23,584 bases of DNA from Neoechinorhynchus agilis (taxonomy: Eukaryota > Acanthocephala). The DNA is taken from assembly GCA_051530055.1 (NCBI GenBank), contig JBMGUZ010000042.1, positions 1 to 23,584 of the forward strand. Direction: 5' to 3'. The notes under the pieces were generated by a model. The model was not told the DNA's origin and did no database searches. It saw only the letters and a program-made list of their open reading frames with translations. Made by a program: the position numbers and the translations under genes. Shown here piece after piece: positions 10,177 to 21,046 of the stretch (the stretch's first letter is position 1; every line of letters begins with the position of its first letter).

Positions 10177-10324
10177 TCAACCTCAGTCAATTTATGAGTG
10201 CGATTCTACAACACTAATGGTGTGCTCATTTTCAGAATTTTTCGTGTGTGACGAATACTCATTGACTGTAACTAAAACTTTTCGCTACGCTCTGTCCTTT
10301 AAATATTTTAAAAAACTAGCATAA

Positions 10325-10794
10325 TCGTTAAATTACAACAGCGTAGTGTTTTAAAAACAGAATGTCTATTTTGGAACATTCGGTATAGCAGTTAGAAATC
10401 CTACTAAGCACAAATTGTACTACGCTTTCAAATTCTATTTTAAGTTCAAAACTTTCAATACTAAATTTCTATGGATTGTGCAACAAAAGATGATTTCGAG
10501 ATAGCATTTTCTTTAAAAATAATCTTTGCATTTACTTCAAAAATAATCTTAGTAAAGAATAGATTTCACGTCCAATCTCTGATGCGGTGCAATAAAATTC
10601 GATTTGTGTTAATCACAATTATTTTTAATTTTATTTTTCTAGACATGGACACTCCGACTGTTAAATGAAAAGTCCAGGCGAAGGGAGAAATCTTTTCGAC
10701 ATATGGCAAGTTCAAGAAAGGGCATGAGGGTTCGTTGGCAAGGAATACGCATCCCATTAAAAGTGTTATTATTTGGAAAAAAACTAATTATACA
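10325..10794. other. AT-rich stretch, no gene seen
   Basis: No supported gene. A good 3' splice-site look-alike (TTTTATTTTTCTAG) ends at about 10642, and an open frame of basic residues follows, but nothing recognisable is encoded. Confidence 0.5.
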
Positions 10795-13095
10795 AAAAGT
10801 ATTTACAAACTTTCACGCCAGCGCTTTGGATCACTCAGCTGCCGTCCTGGTCTGCACAGCCAGACTTATGTTTTTGTGGAGGAATGCTCTTGATCTCGGA
10901 TCGCCAGTGATTCGTCTCAATTTCTTAGACAATTGTTTGACCAGGTCCTGCGTCGGGATACCAAAAGGTCTTAGCATCTCGACGCCAAAGGGAACAAAAT
11001 AATGATTTCGACTCAGGTCCCGGTATTTAGTCTTTTTGCTTTCCTCAGCGGCGGTTGCTGCTCCTCTGATTTTAATCGTGGCGAATTTTATGTTGCTGGC
11101 TGCGAGCGTGTCCACGAACGTGGCGTCCCAGAGAATTCATTTTCCTTCTCGTCACGGGAATGCTGTGACACCGTCCGGTCTACGGCCATCGAGTCGGCAA
11201 AGATTACAAGGCTCTAGGATGTTGGGCGCATTCACAGTATTCTTGGCACGACTATGAATTTCGTTCACTGAAGCGTGTCGTGGGTACCTTCCGCTTGATT
11301 GTCGACAGACAAAACCATGGCGTCCCGATGGTTCCACGGTCGCTCCGCAGCAGCAGCGATGGGATGTGCACATCGGTACCCCAAGTCTCAGGGACACTGC
11401 GATCCTTACTGTTTCGCCGGAGAGAAGGGTACCCGCAGGAGGGATTGGGAGAGCGTTGAGCCAAGCACCCGATTCTCTAGTCGAGACTGCGGCCAATCGA
11501 GTTCGGTTCACCAAGTCACGAGAATCTGGAACTAAAGAGTTATGAATTCTCCTTACAAGGGGTGCGGGTGCCTGCTCGCTACCGGAATCTTCACACCAAA
11601 GATTAATAGCCTCCACGAAGTCTTCATCCAACCTGTAATTCTCGTCAAGAAAGCACTGAACAATGACAGGCCTTCCCCGTCTCGTCTAATTTTGCCAGTT
11701 TATCCTTATGTCTAAAAAAAGGCGCTATGCGCAACTTGCAGAGCAATTTCATAATGAAGAGGGTATTCTTGATCAGGAATGGAGCCTCATGTGAGGATAA
11801 TTCATTAACTCGTTTGCACAACACTGAAAGTTGCAACTGAAGATTAGCAGTCTGTGCTTCCACGTTAGAATTAAAGATAATGCTTCCTAGAAGGGGCCAA
11901 GGCTCAGTTCTCCACGTTCATCACCAGTCTCGCATTTCCCAGGTTTAAGTTCAATGCCAATTATCGTCTTCTTCACGCGTGTCTCCAAATCGTGCTGTAC
12001 TACAGAGGGGTTCCCTCCGAGAGTGGCATCATCCAAAAACCAACCGTTAAAGATGAATTCGAGAGAGTAAGCGACGGGATTGACTGCGAGTGAGAAACTA
12101 TTTTGCAAAAAGGATCCCTTGTTGAATTCCTCTTTCTGACCACAAAACGTGGTTGTTCAACAACAAAGGAGTTAAAGTCCCATAGGCATTAAATAAATAG
12201 TGAAATGTTTTGAGTTTCCGGTGATTAACGTACGGAGTGAATTATCAACTGCCTCTATACCGCAGGGGTATACAGCAGCCCAACTAATTCTTGCAAAGCT
12301 GCATGTCTACTTTTTCTGCGATCTTTTTATTCAACATTTTTGCTGTTATACATCGCATAATTGCTCCAATTGCAGTGGAACGAATCCCACCTGCCCTTTT
12401 CCCGCGAGAGCACAGTGATGCACCCAAAAATAGCTCAATTGCTTTCGAAATCAACTCTTCCCCTGCAAATTGGTCGACCAAGCGCGTTTGTGCATCTCGA
12501 AGGGACAGAGCAGCGTCACCTACTGAAAAGGAAATCATATCCTTTAGGTGTTGGGATCCGAGCCCGTGAAGCCCGTGAGCTGATCCGTTCGCAAATGAGG
12601 AGATCGCCATCTTCACTTTTGATTTGAATGGTGAAAAATTTATTATCGTATGGAAGGACGAGGATTCCTTGAAATGCTACTGACCGCAGTTACTGGGATG
12701 TTTGGAACGAAGCGTTCGCAAAGTTTCTTCGTCATCTTTGGCGAGACTGTCCATTGATGATAAAAGGTGAACCGCTTCTCTGACATCTCCGTCTGCGAGC
12801 TTCGAAAAAACGCGCCCAACAAGTGACCGATTTGGGTTTCGGCTGTGGTCAGCCTTCTGGGCACGCTCCTTGCGTAGCGCGCATGCTGTTGAAAGGCATT
12901 GAGTAAATTTTATGTCAAATGAACTTGCTTGCTCTTTTAGTTTTGTGGTCAGAGACCCCAGAAACATCACTGAGTTAGTCTCGATGCAGTCTGCCAATAG
13001 AGTGAATCACTTTGCGGTTTGATATCGCGCGCCACTTGCGATTCTTTTCAGAACGTTCCTGGGCAGAACGGTACAATATTCCCTACAGGTGGAAT
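10795..13095 (-). mobile_element. Decayed non-LTR retrotransposon (LINE) with RT and a nuclease-like C-terminus
   Basis: Read on the - strand from 13095 down, pieces of one polyprotein appear in order in shifting frames. First an N-terminal part (NVLKRIASGARYQTAK, GDVREAVHLLSS, TLRSKHP). Then reverse transcriptase: FANGSAHGLHGLGSQHLKD and FLGASLCS near 12616-12420, and the FLDDATLGG catalytic box with LKPGKCE near 12050-11940. Then a C-terminal part with GAWLNALPIPPAGTLL, a Cys/His cluster, RHASVNEIH and RRPDGV (11631-11152), and last a block ending near 10831. The final region recalls the restriction-like endonuclease domain of R2-type LINEs, but the clade is not certain. Stops and frameshifts are many, so the copy is old and inactive. 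The 3' tail matches sequence at 14358-14406. Confidence 0.85.
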
Positions 13096-13123
13096 TTCAT
13101 TTTGTATTGGTGATGTTGTGGGA

Positions 13124-13489
13124 GAAAGTTGAAATGATCCATTGAATCCGATATATCGGCACATTCATGTGTTTCAATTTCACCTAGCGATATTCACTCA
13201 GAAAATTGATTTATATTGAAATTTTTCGGTTTTTTCGTTGGCCTTCTTCAGTCAGATCTAGAATGTTTCGCAAGTTTGACGCTGAAGTGACAAACTTGCG
13301 AAACATTCTAGATCTGACTGAAGAAGGCCAACGAAAAGGCCGAAAAATTTCAATATAAATCAATTTTCTGAGTGAATATCGCTAGGTGAAATTGAAACAA
13401 TAATGATTAATTTCTTTACAACATTCATGTGTCTTTATCAAGGAAACTTCCAACCGAAATATCGAATTCAATAAATTATTTCAATTTTC
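13124..13489. mobile_element. Nested foldback element
   Basis: Inner arms 13171-13278 and 13291-13398 (108 bp each) pair with only two mismatches around a 12-nt loop. Outer arms 13124-13159 and 13454-13489 (36 bp) pair at about 30 of 36 positions. Between inner and outer arms, ACATTCATGTGT occurs as a direct repeat at 13161-13172 and 13421-13432, like a target-site duplication, so a foldback may have inserted into an older inverted repeat. No coding capacity is seen. Confidence 0.9.
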
Positions 13490-13564
13490 TGCCATAATTG
13501 AACAATGATGATGGACTGATTTTTGTATGCATGATTTTATAAACAAACACAGTCGGAATTATGA

Positions 13565-13578
13565 GTTGCCATGGAAAC
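13565..13578. promoter_or_regulatory. X-box (RFX site) upstream of the CD225 gene
   Basis: GTTGCCATGGAAAC fits the imperfect-palindrome X-box consensus GTNRCC-N(0-3)-RGNAAC. It ends 34 nt before the CD225-family start codon, a typical place for RFX-driven promoters. Confidence 0.6.
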
Positions 13579-13612
13579 ATAGAGCGGTACGTCTATAGAA
13601 GAGAACGAAAAT

Positions 13613-13924
13613 ATGGATCCACCATCTGTAAAACCATATATGGCATTTTCTTTACTGGCGATTTTAACATGCCCTCCACTCGGTTCACTTGCTCTGATCA
13701 GAGCCATTCAATCGTACAAACTATCGGACCCTGCTAATGATATTTATTGGCCGGCAATGGCCATTGAATACGGTCGACAGTCCTTCCGCTTATCGATTAT
13801 CAGTATTATTATTGGTCTAATCTTCACTATTGGTATCCTGATTTGGAAGCTAAACACTATAGAGGGCCGGAGCAGTCAAGGTGGACGCTATGATTTTACG
13901 TATCAGGACATCAAGTTGATCTAA
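13613..13924 (+). CDS. CD225/dispanin-family two-helix membrane protein
   Basis: Single-exon 103-aa protein. Residues about 9-36 carry the family pattern of a re-entrant or membrane-bound first helix, with LLAILTCPPLGSLALIRAIQSYKL matching the conserved C-P-x-G-x-x-A-L core. A polar loop (PANDIYWPAMAIEYGRQSFR) follows, then a second membrane helix at about 60-80 (LSIISIIIGLIFTIGILIW) and a short polar tail. The family includes IFITM, PRRT2 and TUSC5-like proteins that act in membrane trafficking or fusion; which subgroup this belongs to cannot be said. ATG 13613 is the first in frame. An X-box lies just upstream, and an AATAAA overlaps the stop codon. Confidence 0.8.
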   Translation: MDPPSVKPYMAFSLLAILTCPPLGSLALIRAIQSYKLSDPANDIYWPAMAIEYGRQSFRLSIISIIIGLIFTIGILIWKLNTIEGRSSQGGRYDFTYQDIKLI

Positions 13925-13928
13925 TAAA
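13923..13928 (+). terminator. AATAAA overlapping the CD225 stop codon
   Basis: The TAA stop at 13922-13924 is contained in CTAATAAAAC, so the polyadenylation hexamer begins one base into the stop. This implies a very short 3' UTR if the signal is used. Confidence 0.45.
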
Positions 13929-14249
13929 ACAAACTTTAATGTAAAACTTGATTTTGGGTGTACGCGCAAATTTTGAAATGAAATAATTATCTGTAAGGGT
14001 TAGCTGGACTTTTAATTTGAGTAAACACGAAGAATTTAGCGGCTTTCGTTTCGCTGAGAAGACCGTGACTTTGAATATAAAGAAAATCGCAAGAAAAAAC
14101 GTCGCACTTTTGTTTGCGAATTCGGCCCCACTTGTTTTACCTTTCGTTATGTTCAATTCAAAATTAGGCGAATTAACACCAAATTTGAATTGAGGTGTGC
14201 TAATATCGGTGAAACTGTAGTAAAATCATATAACTTTCACCCTGCAAAA
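13929..14249. other. Intergenic, nothing recognised
   Basis: AT-rich sequence without a supported gene or repeat. Confidence 0.5.
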
Positions 14250-14660
14250 AGAGAGTGTATTTGGTGCGTGATTATGAAATGCAGAATTTCTCCTACAAAA
14301 CATAAGTCTGCCCCTGCAATCGGGGGAACGCTGCATCCGTCCTTTCGACCGTTACACCAGGACGGCAGATGAGTGATCCAGAGCGGTGGCGTGAATGTTT
14401 TTCGAACTACTTTTATCGAACCAATATTATATTGCCAAGCCTATCATCATCCCGAATGATTTTTTGTCGCTCATTGAGTCGAGATGTCTTGAATTATTGT
14501 CTTCGACGGGGCGAGAGTATACTTTCCTTTGGTAGTTATACCATCGCTCGGAATCAAAAATTCACCGAGGGTATATTTCCCCGATATTTCACGTCGGAGA
14601 TAATTCCAACATTTTCCTGAAGGTTTTTGTCATTGTTTCGCAAGTTTGTTAGATCGAAAA
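14250..14660 (+). mobile_element. LINE 3'-end fragment with tail
   Basis: The CAAAACATAAGTCTG run and the CCAGGACGGCAGATGAGTGATCC run that follows match the 3' end of the - strand LINE at 10795-10880. In one frame the DNA reads NRGNAASVLSTVTPG, a better-kept version of the polyprotein end than in the larger copy. The tail from about 14431 to 14655 (CCAAGCCTATCATCATC through TTTTTGTCATTGTTTCG) is repeated at 14870-15060, 15150-15255 and 15287-15358. It is a truncated insertion, as expected of LINE fragments, although here the 3' part is kept together with further repeated sequence. Confidence 0.7.
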
Positions 14661-14869
14661 TTAGCACCTTCATTTCAATTTAAAAGCGGAATTGATTCTT
14701 ATTAAATTATGTCATTAGCGTTAGAAAATGTTGACGGTATTTTAGAAAAAATGTCGGATGCAATCCGAGATTGGAAGCCAAATATTTAATTTAACCAGTG
14801 TGGGCGATTTCAAAAATGAACTTTCACTTGCGAAAAACAGCTTTACAACTTTCTCCTTTATTTCGAAAC

Positions 14870-15060
14870 TCTTAAACAATGACAAACCTTGAGGAAATGA
14901 AGGAATTATCCAAGAGGCGAAATATCGGGGAAATAAATTAGTGATCTTATGAACCCTGGGTGGCGAAACTAAGAAAAAGAAAGTATCTAATAATCCAAGA
15001 CATCTCGAATTCGTTGAGAGACAAAAAATCCCTCGCGATGATGATAGACTTGGAGATGTG
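14870..15060 (-). repeat. LINE-tail repeat, inverted copy
   Basis: Reverse complement of the tail at 14431-14655: CTATCATCATCGCGAGGGAT, GAGATGTCTTGGATTATT, TTTCCCCGATATTTCGCCTC and TTTGTCATTGTTT. The middle segment around the ATACCATCGCTCGG motif differs. Confidence 0.7.
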
Positions 15061-15149
15061 TGGCGACCGAATGAAGTATATTTTGAATTGAGATATTTCG
15101 AAAGAGAATGCTTCATTAGTCATCCAGAAGGGTTTGTTCTTTGTTTTTC

Positions 15150-15255
15150 TTAATTATACCATCACTCGGATTCAAAAAAATCACCGATGATTTATGTCCC
15201 CGATATTTCACCTCTCGGATAATTTCGACATTTTCCTAAAGCTTTTTGTCATTGT
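15150..15255 (+). repeat. LINE-tail repeat, right-part copy
   Basis: TTATACCATCACTCGGATTC, then CCCCGATATTTCACCTC and CATTTTCCTAAAGCTTTTTG, match the right half of the tail at 14540-14640. Confidence 0.75.
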
Positions 15256-15286
15256 AAATAAATATAATCGACTATAATTTAAAACT

Positions 15287-15358
15287 GAGCGATGGTATAA
15301 CTAACAAGAGAAGAAAGTATCTTCCCCCGCCTCCCCCCGAAGGCAATAATCCAAGACA
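15287..15358 (-). repeat. LINE-tail repeat, inverted middle-part copy
   Basis: The reverse complement TGTCTTGGATTATTGCCTTC, with TTAGTTATACCATCGCTC, matches the middle of the tail at 14486-14560. With the copy at 15150-15255 it forms a tail-to-tail foldback around 15256-15286. Confidence 0.7.
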
Positions 15359-15360
15359 AA

Positions 15361-15952
15361 GATGGTTTTGTATGGTTCGTATAGGCATTATCGCCATTGG
15401 TGGGTTTCGTCTTTCGAAATATCTGAATATTCGACATTTCGTTCCTACTATTAAAAAAATTTTCTTCATTAATGAAAATTTATTTGAAATTATTTATCAA
15501 AATCTTGGAGGAAAACTTTATATGACAAAAAATGCCTAGCCGTCCTCGTCCTCAATTGTCGATTAAATTAACCTACTTTAAAATCTCCCTCGCGTTTGCG
15601 TAAACAACAGCAACTGAACACACAACGCGATCAACAAGCTAATCAATCGTGACGAATTGCATTATTTTACGCGGATTAAAGCGACGCACTAGAGTTCAAG
15701 TAATACGCACACCTCTAATGCACGCTCACGAAAACGTGCTCGTCACAATGACGACATCCTTTCCGCACTCGCATTTCATCAAGTGTGCAACATACGCTCA
15801 AACGGAAGAATCAAGAACTCGAGTAGTTTCAACAAACCATTTCTCGTGAAAGCGTGAACATCGACAGGTTTAAGTTGTAGAGCTAGCGTTAAAGCACATT
15901 CTTTGCTTATGATGCTATAAAACGTTTTCACTTAAGCCATATCTGTCCTCGT
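15361..15952. other. Intergenic, no supported gene
   Basis: Only short open frames. The part near 15600-15860 is richer in GC and CG dinucleotides than its surroundings, which might mark a promoter, but no gene is recognised. Confidence 0.4.
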
Positions 15953-15966
15953 GTTACCATGGCAAC
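15953..15966. promoter_or_regulatory. Perfect palindromic X-box (RFX site)
   Basis: GTTACCATGGCAAC is a full match to the RFX consensus with a 2-nt spacer. The nearest recognised gene is EDRF1, about 740 nt downstream; an unrecognised transcript could start closer. Confidence 0.55.
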
Positions 15967-16100
15967 GGAGTGTGTGAACTTTAATTCTGAAGGATGCTCA
16001 TCGTATTCTTCAATCTAGTTAAAAAATCCCTTTGTTTCACACACACACATATTCTTTAATCTTATCGAGAGAAAATCCATATCGGGGTGGTAAATTTTGA

Positions 16101-16220
16101 CCCGGTTAAAAATCATTTTATTGTTCGCGAAATATTTAGGTTTTTAAAGCAATGATTGATAAGTCGAGATTTCCTCTCTTTCGAAATACTTCGGGAACAA
16201 TAGAATGATTTTTGATCGGG
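16101..16220. repeat. Imperfect inverted repeat (foldback)
   Basis: Arms 16101-16137 and 16184-16220 (CCCGGTTAAAAATCATTTTA... and its complement) pair at about 32 of 37 positions, with a 46-nt loop. No similarity to the other foldbacks was seen. Confidence 0.75.
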
Positions 16221-16703
16221 TGTTAAAAGGCATATTCTTTAGTTAGTTAAAAGTTTACTACAAATTTCTTGTGAGTACTATTGCTCGTAATGGTGAATGT
16301 CAAGACATTTTAAGATGATTTCGGGGCTCTATCATCTCTTGGCCTGTTAAAAATGGTCACTCTCGCCCGATCATTCTTTTTTAAAAGAGCTATGTTGAAC
16401 TCAAAAACGTTTTCTCCCTTTTTTCGAAGACTGTCGTCGCGCAAAACTCCCCAAAGACGGTAGAAACGACAATTGTTGAACTTGGAGACTTTGAATTGAG
16501 TGTTCGTCGCGTGGCATCATAATGATAGCTTTGTTCGTTGCTCTCTTATCATCGCAAATCGTTGAGATTCATTCGCGTCTTATAACTCTCACACTATTTC
16601 AGTTTTGTATCTTTCCTTCTTCTTGTGGTGGTGGTGGTGCTGGTTGTTTTATTCGAATCCATACGTTTTAGTGTTTGTTGCGGATTTCAACTCCATTTAT
16701 TAG

Positions 16704-19700
16704 ATGGTAGAGCAAGTCTCGTTGGCTTATCGCGACCAAGATGCTGACGTTCTGCCACTTAAAAGCATTTCTCAGTCGTGCGCACCGTCCGCATTCCCAA
16801 AGACGACATTCGGAATTCTCCACAGGCAGTTCACTCAATGGATAATGAAACAAAACTACCCTCTGTCATCGTCCATAAAACCAGCGAATTCAGACGAACA
16901 TAACAATAGTGAAACTAAATTCGATCCCACGAATGCTACAGATCCAACGAAGATGGGAGCTAACTATCTTGAGCATGAAATGTCTGCATTGTCGATGATT
17001 GTTCATCGCGTAAAAAACAACTTGTTCGTCGACAAATTTAACACCGCTGGATACAGTGGCAACGGCAACGGCGGCGGTGGTGGTGGCGGTGTAGACCTTA
17101 AGTGGTTAGCTGGGTTCAATCGGGCTCTGGGCGAGAGTTGGCAGGAGATTGATGATCCGAAACTCGTCGAACACATTGAACGCCTTCGTGATTTGTTTAT
17201 ACATTTTCTTATCGACAGTGTGGATTTGGAAGCGATCGAAAGAAATGAGGCGACGGACGAAAGATTAAAACACTCAACCACAAAATCGCTCAAATGTGAG
17301 GAAACACCGGCGGATCAACCTGTGATCGATATAACATTCGTACGGAACATGAGCAGATCTTTTCTGTGGACCTTTGACGGCATCCGAATGCTCGTAGAAT
17401 CAAGTCTTCCCATGTTTGGAACTGCGAAACATCCCCTCATCAACCTTCAATTGAACGATGTTCACGAACCGGTGACCGTATTAACCGGTCTTAATTGTCT
17501 CCTTGATGATCTCCTTGGCGATGTTCCTGAACTTGCAATGTGCTACCATATTGACAATGATGTACAACGCTATGACTTCGTCCGAACCGATAACATCGCA
17601 CCCAAACCGGACGCTTCTACCGCGGAAATGGTTCAAGCCTATGCCCCAAGCATTCTAGCCTTCCTAAAAGAAAAAGCCAATCGTCAAGGCCATACTTATT
17701 GGCTATTTAAAAGCATTTCTGACGATAATGTTCGTTTGTATGACCTGACAAGCATTTGTCGATCATATGATGTTTATAATCCTTACATTTACCCGATCAT
17801 TGAGCTTATGTACAGGACTGCTTTTAAAATGTGCAAATCTAAAAATGCGAGACAAAATTACCAGGGAACTATTAGGAGTCTCCTCACACAATGTCTCAGT
17901 TTCTCAAGGCAACGAAAATTCCACGATCTGTATTGCTATGCAAGTTATCTTCTCAGTGACCTCTTTGTCAGTGAAGATATTAAATGCTCGGTTGGTGGAG
18001 GTAAGCTCTGTGGTATGTTTTGTATCTATAATTTATATTTCAAATTTATGACTTAATTATGACCGTTTTAAGTACACATCTTCATTCATTAGCACTTAGA
18101 ATTCAGTCTCATTTGCTGAGTAAAATCAATATTGATTTACAAATTATTTCCATTGACATTTTGTACGACGCACCGGATGTTTTACATTGTTAAAGATAGG
18201 AAATTGGCAAAAAACTTACTAGTGATCACCCTACAAACCAGATTCCATTTTAAAGTTAATATTTTAATATCAACCGATATCCTTTTATAACTAAATCTCA
18301 CGACCCTTAACTTTTAGACCACGACTATGCGACAATTGCTGACGATTTGGACATTGACTGTATTACTTACAGTCTCCAAGCACTGTCGCTCCACTGTCCA
18401 GAGAGCATTAAAGCAGCTTTAGAATGCGCCCCTCCAGCTGTAAAAACTTCAACTTCCAAGAAGCAAAAACGTTCCCCAGAGTACGCTCAGACGCTCCATG
18501 ACCGTGCCACTCGCGCAATTGAAAAGCTCGCGGAGGCCTTAGCCATACACGAGCATAACCGTATTCCTCTTCCATTAGTGAGAGAAGCGCTAGAAAATGG
18601 AATCGAAGACCGTGATCTAGTTTCAAGCCTCTATTTGAACAACCAATTTGGATTTCAGCGTACGAATCGCGTAATCACCATTCCAACGCTTCTTTTGCAA
18701 AAGGCGTTTTCAAGCTATGTTTGTCTTGCAAACTCTAGTTTCCTGTCCAAAAAGTACGGCCGATGTCTAAAATGTCTTAAAATTGCTCTAGATTGCATCG
18801 ACTCTTTGTATCATTTGGCAAAAGTAAACGATGTTCCACTGGAGATATGCAAATTGTTGGTTATTGCAGGTGATTGCTATATGGCGATTTCTCAAGAAAA
18901 GGTTGCAATGTCCCTTGTACTCGACCAATACAAACAACTAAACGATAATGATAAGGCTGTCGAGGAAGCTGCCGATGCCTTATATGGAGATGATCTTCAT
19001 GAAGGGGAAGTGAGTTGGATTGACGATCTCGGATGGATCACAATGATAACGTCCAATTACAAACACTTGTTGACCACGGCGGATCGTGCATTCTATGTCG
19101 CGATTGAACTTGCAACTGATCGAGATAAGGCTTTTAAAGACGATTGCATGCGGCGTTTAGTGGGATGTCGTAATGCGTACGGCACGGAATTGATCCAATA
19201 CGTTAATGACGTTCTTACTGACATGGGTCTAAAGATCTGGAAAGAAGGAGAAGAGGATCAAGTCAAATTGGTGGTGGAACAAAAGATCAACGAAGCTCTT
19301 TCTGTTCTCGAATCGGGTTTAAATGAACTTGACAATCTGCCTGACGACAAAGAAAGTCGCGTTCTTCTTTTGATGAACACAGGCAAAGTTCACAAAACTT
19401 CTCTAAGTGCATATAGAAGATTTAATAGTGTCGATGACAGTGAAGGTAGTGCAAAATCAAGGAAAACCGAGATTGACCTAATGACTAATATAATCGATTC
19501 TTATCAAAAAGCAGAGGACATTCTTCGCTCAAGCAAGACTCAGCATCATCTTTTTGAAGAAGTCGTATGGGAGCGAACTACGAATTATTTATCACGCGCC
19601 TTTGCTCTTCATGAACAGTGTAGTGATCAACTTTCGATCGACAGTCAATACGTTGATAGTCTTACTCACGTTCTCGCCGATTTTAAGTCCCTTAATCCAA

Positions 19701-20668
19701 CTTGCCATCAAAGACAAGTAAAACTCACATATCTATCGGGATACATTTATCATCAGATCGCTACTCTCTATGCGGGTGCCATTCGTTCAACGGACATGAG
19801 CTCTCGGAGGCTCAAACAGTACAGAGGGATTTGCAAAAATTATTATGAGAATGCGATGACTCTCTATCACAAGGTCTTTGGTACAAGCAAGAATTTACCC
19901 ATTATGGCTCTAACGGAACTTGTGGCAAGAAAAGCCGATTGCGCTACGAATCTCATGAGGATTGGAATTGAACTCTTTGCACAGGCCAGACTGCAATGGG
20001 ATTCGAAACCAAAGGGCGGCAGTGAGCGGACTATCACTGTGGCAAAACAGCAAATACAGCAAAGAATATCTACTCGATCTTGGGTCAAAGTGCTTTTTCG
20101 GGTTTAATATTCAAGCAAAATATATTTGATAATTTTCAATATTCCGTACTGGAACCAAAAAGACGTTTTAATCTTTTTGTAGAACGCTGCTGAAATTATT
20201 GAATTTCATCTAATTTATGGTAATATCATTTTTTGCCAAATTATCTTAGATTTGCATATGTTGCTATTTTTAGTCTCTCCGAATCAATACTCCGCTTAAT
20301 CCCCAAGAACTGAGAAGTTAAGCACAATTGAAGCTTTGATTGGCAGTCTCCAAACGGATTTTTTGCCTGCAGTCAAGGCGGCTCACGCGGAGCAGTCCTA
20401 CAACGAGTTTATGCACCTTTTTACACAATGGATGCAGAACATAGAGGAAGGCATGCTTTCGGTGTTGGAAGTACTTGACCTTTCGTCAAACCCAAAGACG
20501 AAGGAACTAGTTGCCGTTGTTGGTGAACAGCTAAAAGTGATCGTAAATACGTACGGATCGAAATGCGAGAGTGGACAGGTAAAAGAAGAAGACATCGAGA
20601 TTACAAAGAAAGTATTCGAAGGGCTTATAAATGAACTAATGTCAACGTCATACACTTATAAGCAGTGA
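16704..20668 (+). CDS. EDRF1: EDRF1 (erythroid differentiation-related factor 1) homologue
   Basis: Three exons are inferred: 16704-18000, 18318 to somewhere in 20039-20101, and 20274-20668; the first intron (317 nt, phase 1) is clear. About 1150 aa against 1238 in human. Residues near 135-160 read GFNRALGESWQEIDDPK. FVRNMSRSFLWTFDGIRM then HPLINL, VTVLTGLNCLLDDL and VPELAMCYH (about 210-290) match the conserved EDRF1 core, as does EKANRQGHTYWLFK (about 320-335). The second exon is helical and TPR-like. The human protein is described as a nuclear factor affecting globin gene expression; its biochemistry is poorly known. The last exon matches the human end (LNPQELR, KLSTIEALIGSL) only if one base is supplied near 20301-20315, since the two parts lie in different frames. 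A Gly-rich run is near residues 121-128. AG directly precedes the ATG. Confidence 0.85.
18001..18317 (+). other. EDRF1 intron 1
   Basis: GTAAGC at 18001 and TTTTAG ending at 18317 join GG to DHDYATIADDLDID in frame. The 317-nt AT-rich intron holds nothing recognised. Confidence 0.85.
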
Positions 20669-20754
20669 TCTGGAACAATTGAATGTTATGTGATGCGTGA
20701 AGCGCACTTGTATTTGCCATATCTGCACACCAAAATGTATAAGTTCGAATAACG

Positions 20755-20760
20755 ATTAAA
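20755..20760 (+). terminator. ATTAAA polyadenylation signal for EDRF1
   Basis: The common ATTAAA variant lies 86 nt past the EDRF1 stop, and 33 nt before the end of the convergent - strand gene. Confidence 0.5.
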
Positions 20761-20792
20761 GAATATCTTAAGTACGTTCACGCAGATAATTT

Positions 20793-21008
20793 CTATCTGT
20801 CTTTAAAGTCCGGCTGTTGGTCACTGTAATCTAGTTGGCTAAGTGAACAATTGGCGCGGTATATCATGTCCAAGATTCCTTCGACACTGTCGGTATCAAC
20901 TTGTATTGATTCCATAACTTGTTCCGTCTTCCGAGAATCCCCCACTCGCTTCATTCGACGAATAATGTTATCCAGTCCTTTAAGATCCGAAGAATCTGAG
21001 TCAGTCAT
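20793..21008 (-). CDS. Unrecognised 71-aa acidic protein, convergent with EDRF1
   Basis: Single open frame from an ATG at 21008. The N-terminus MTDSDSSDLKGLDNIIRRMK is acidic then basic. The rest is helical and polar (VMESIQVDTDSVEGILDMIY), with a charged end (QQPDFKDR). No signal peptide or membrane segment is present. I do not recognise a family. A one-mismatch X-box lies 38 nt upstream on the 5' side, which would fit a ciliary gene, but that is inference. It could also be a chance frame, although its composition looks like protein. No polyadenylation hexamer was noticed after its stop. Confidence 0.45.
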   Translation of the reverse strand: MTDSDSSDLKGLDNIIRRMKRVGDSRKTEQVMESIQVDTDSVEGILDMIYRANCSLSQLDYSDQQPDFKDR

Positions 21009-21046
21009 TGTTTTTCCGTTCTAGAGAGAAGCAGATTTGAATCACG

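Noticed and set aside
10124-10324. Open frame as a CS domain following cytochrome b5
   Set aside because: Different frame from the b5 exon, no room for an intron, and no convincing match.
10566-10757. Minus-strand 63-codon frame
   Set aside because: No motif, no start context and no homologue recognised; likely chance.
14290-14362. tRNA-like A box on the - strand (TGGTGTAACGG)
   Set aside because: No B box or cloverleaf, and the same DNA is explained as the end of the LINE polyprotein (RGNAASV) on the + strand.
15649-15849. 66-codon frame in a CG-richer stretch
   Set aside because: No ATG at its start and no recognisable protein features.
17003-17293. Minus-strand frame inside EDRF1 exon 1
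   Set aside because: Mirror of the coding strand, with a Pro run opposite the Gly run; a shadow of the real gene.
20022-20299. Strong GTGAGC donor joined to the acceptor at 20273
   Set aside because: It is in phase with a short tail but hits TAA at 20297 and loses the LNPQELR match to the human EDRF1 end; kept only as a possible alternative isoform.
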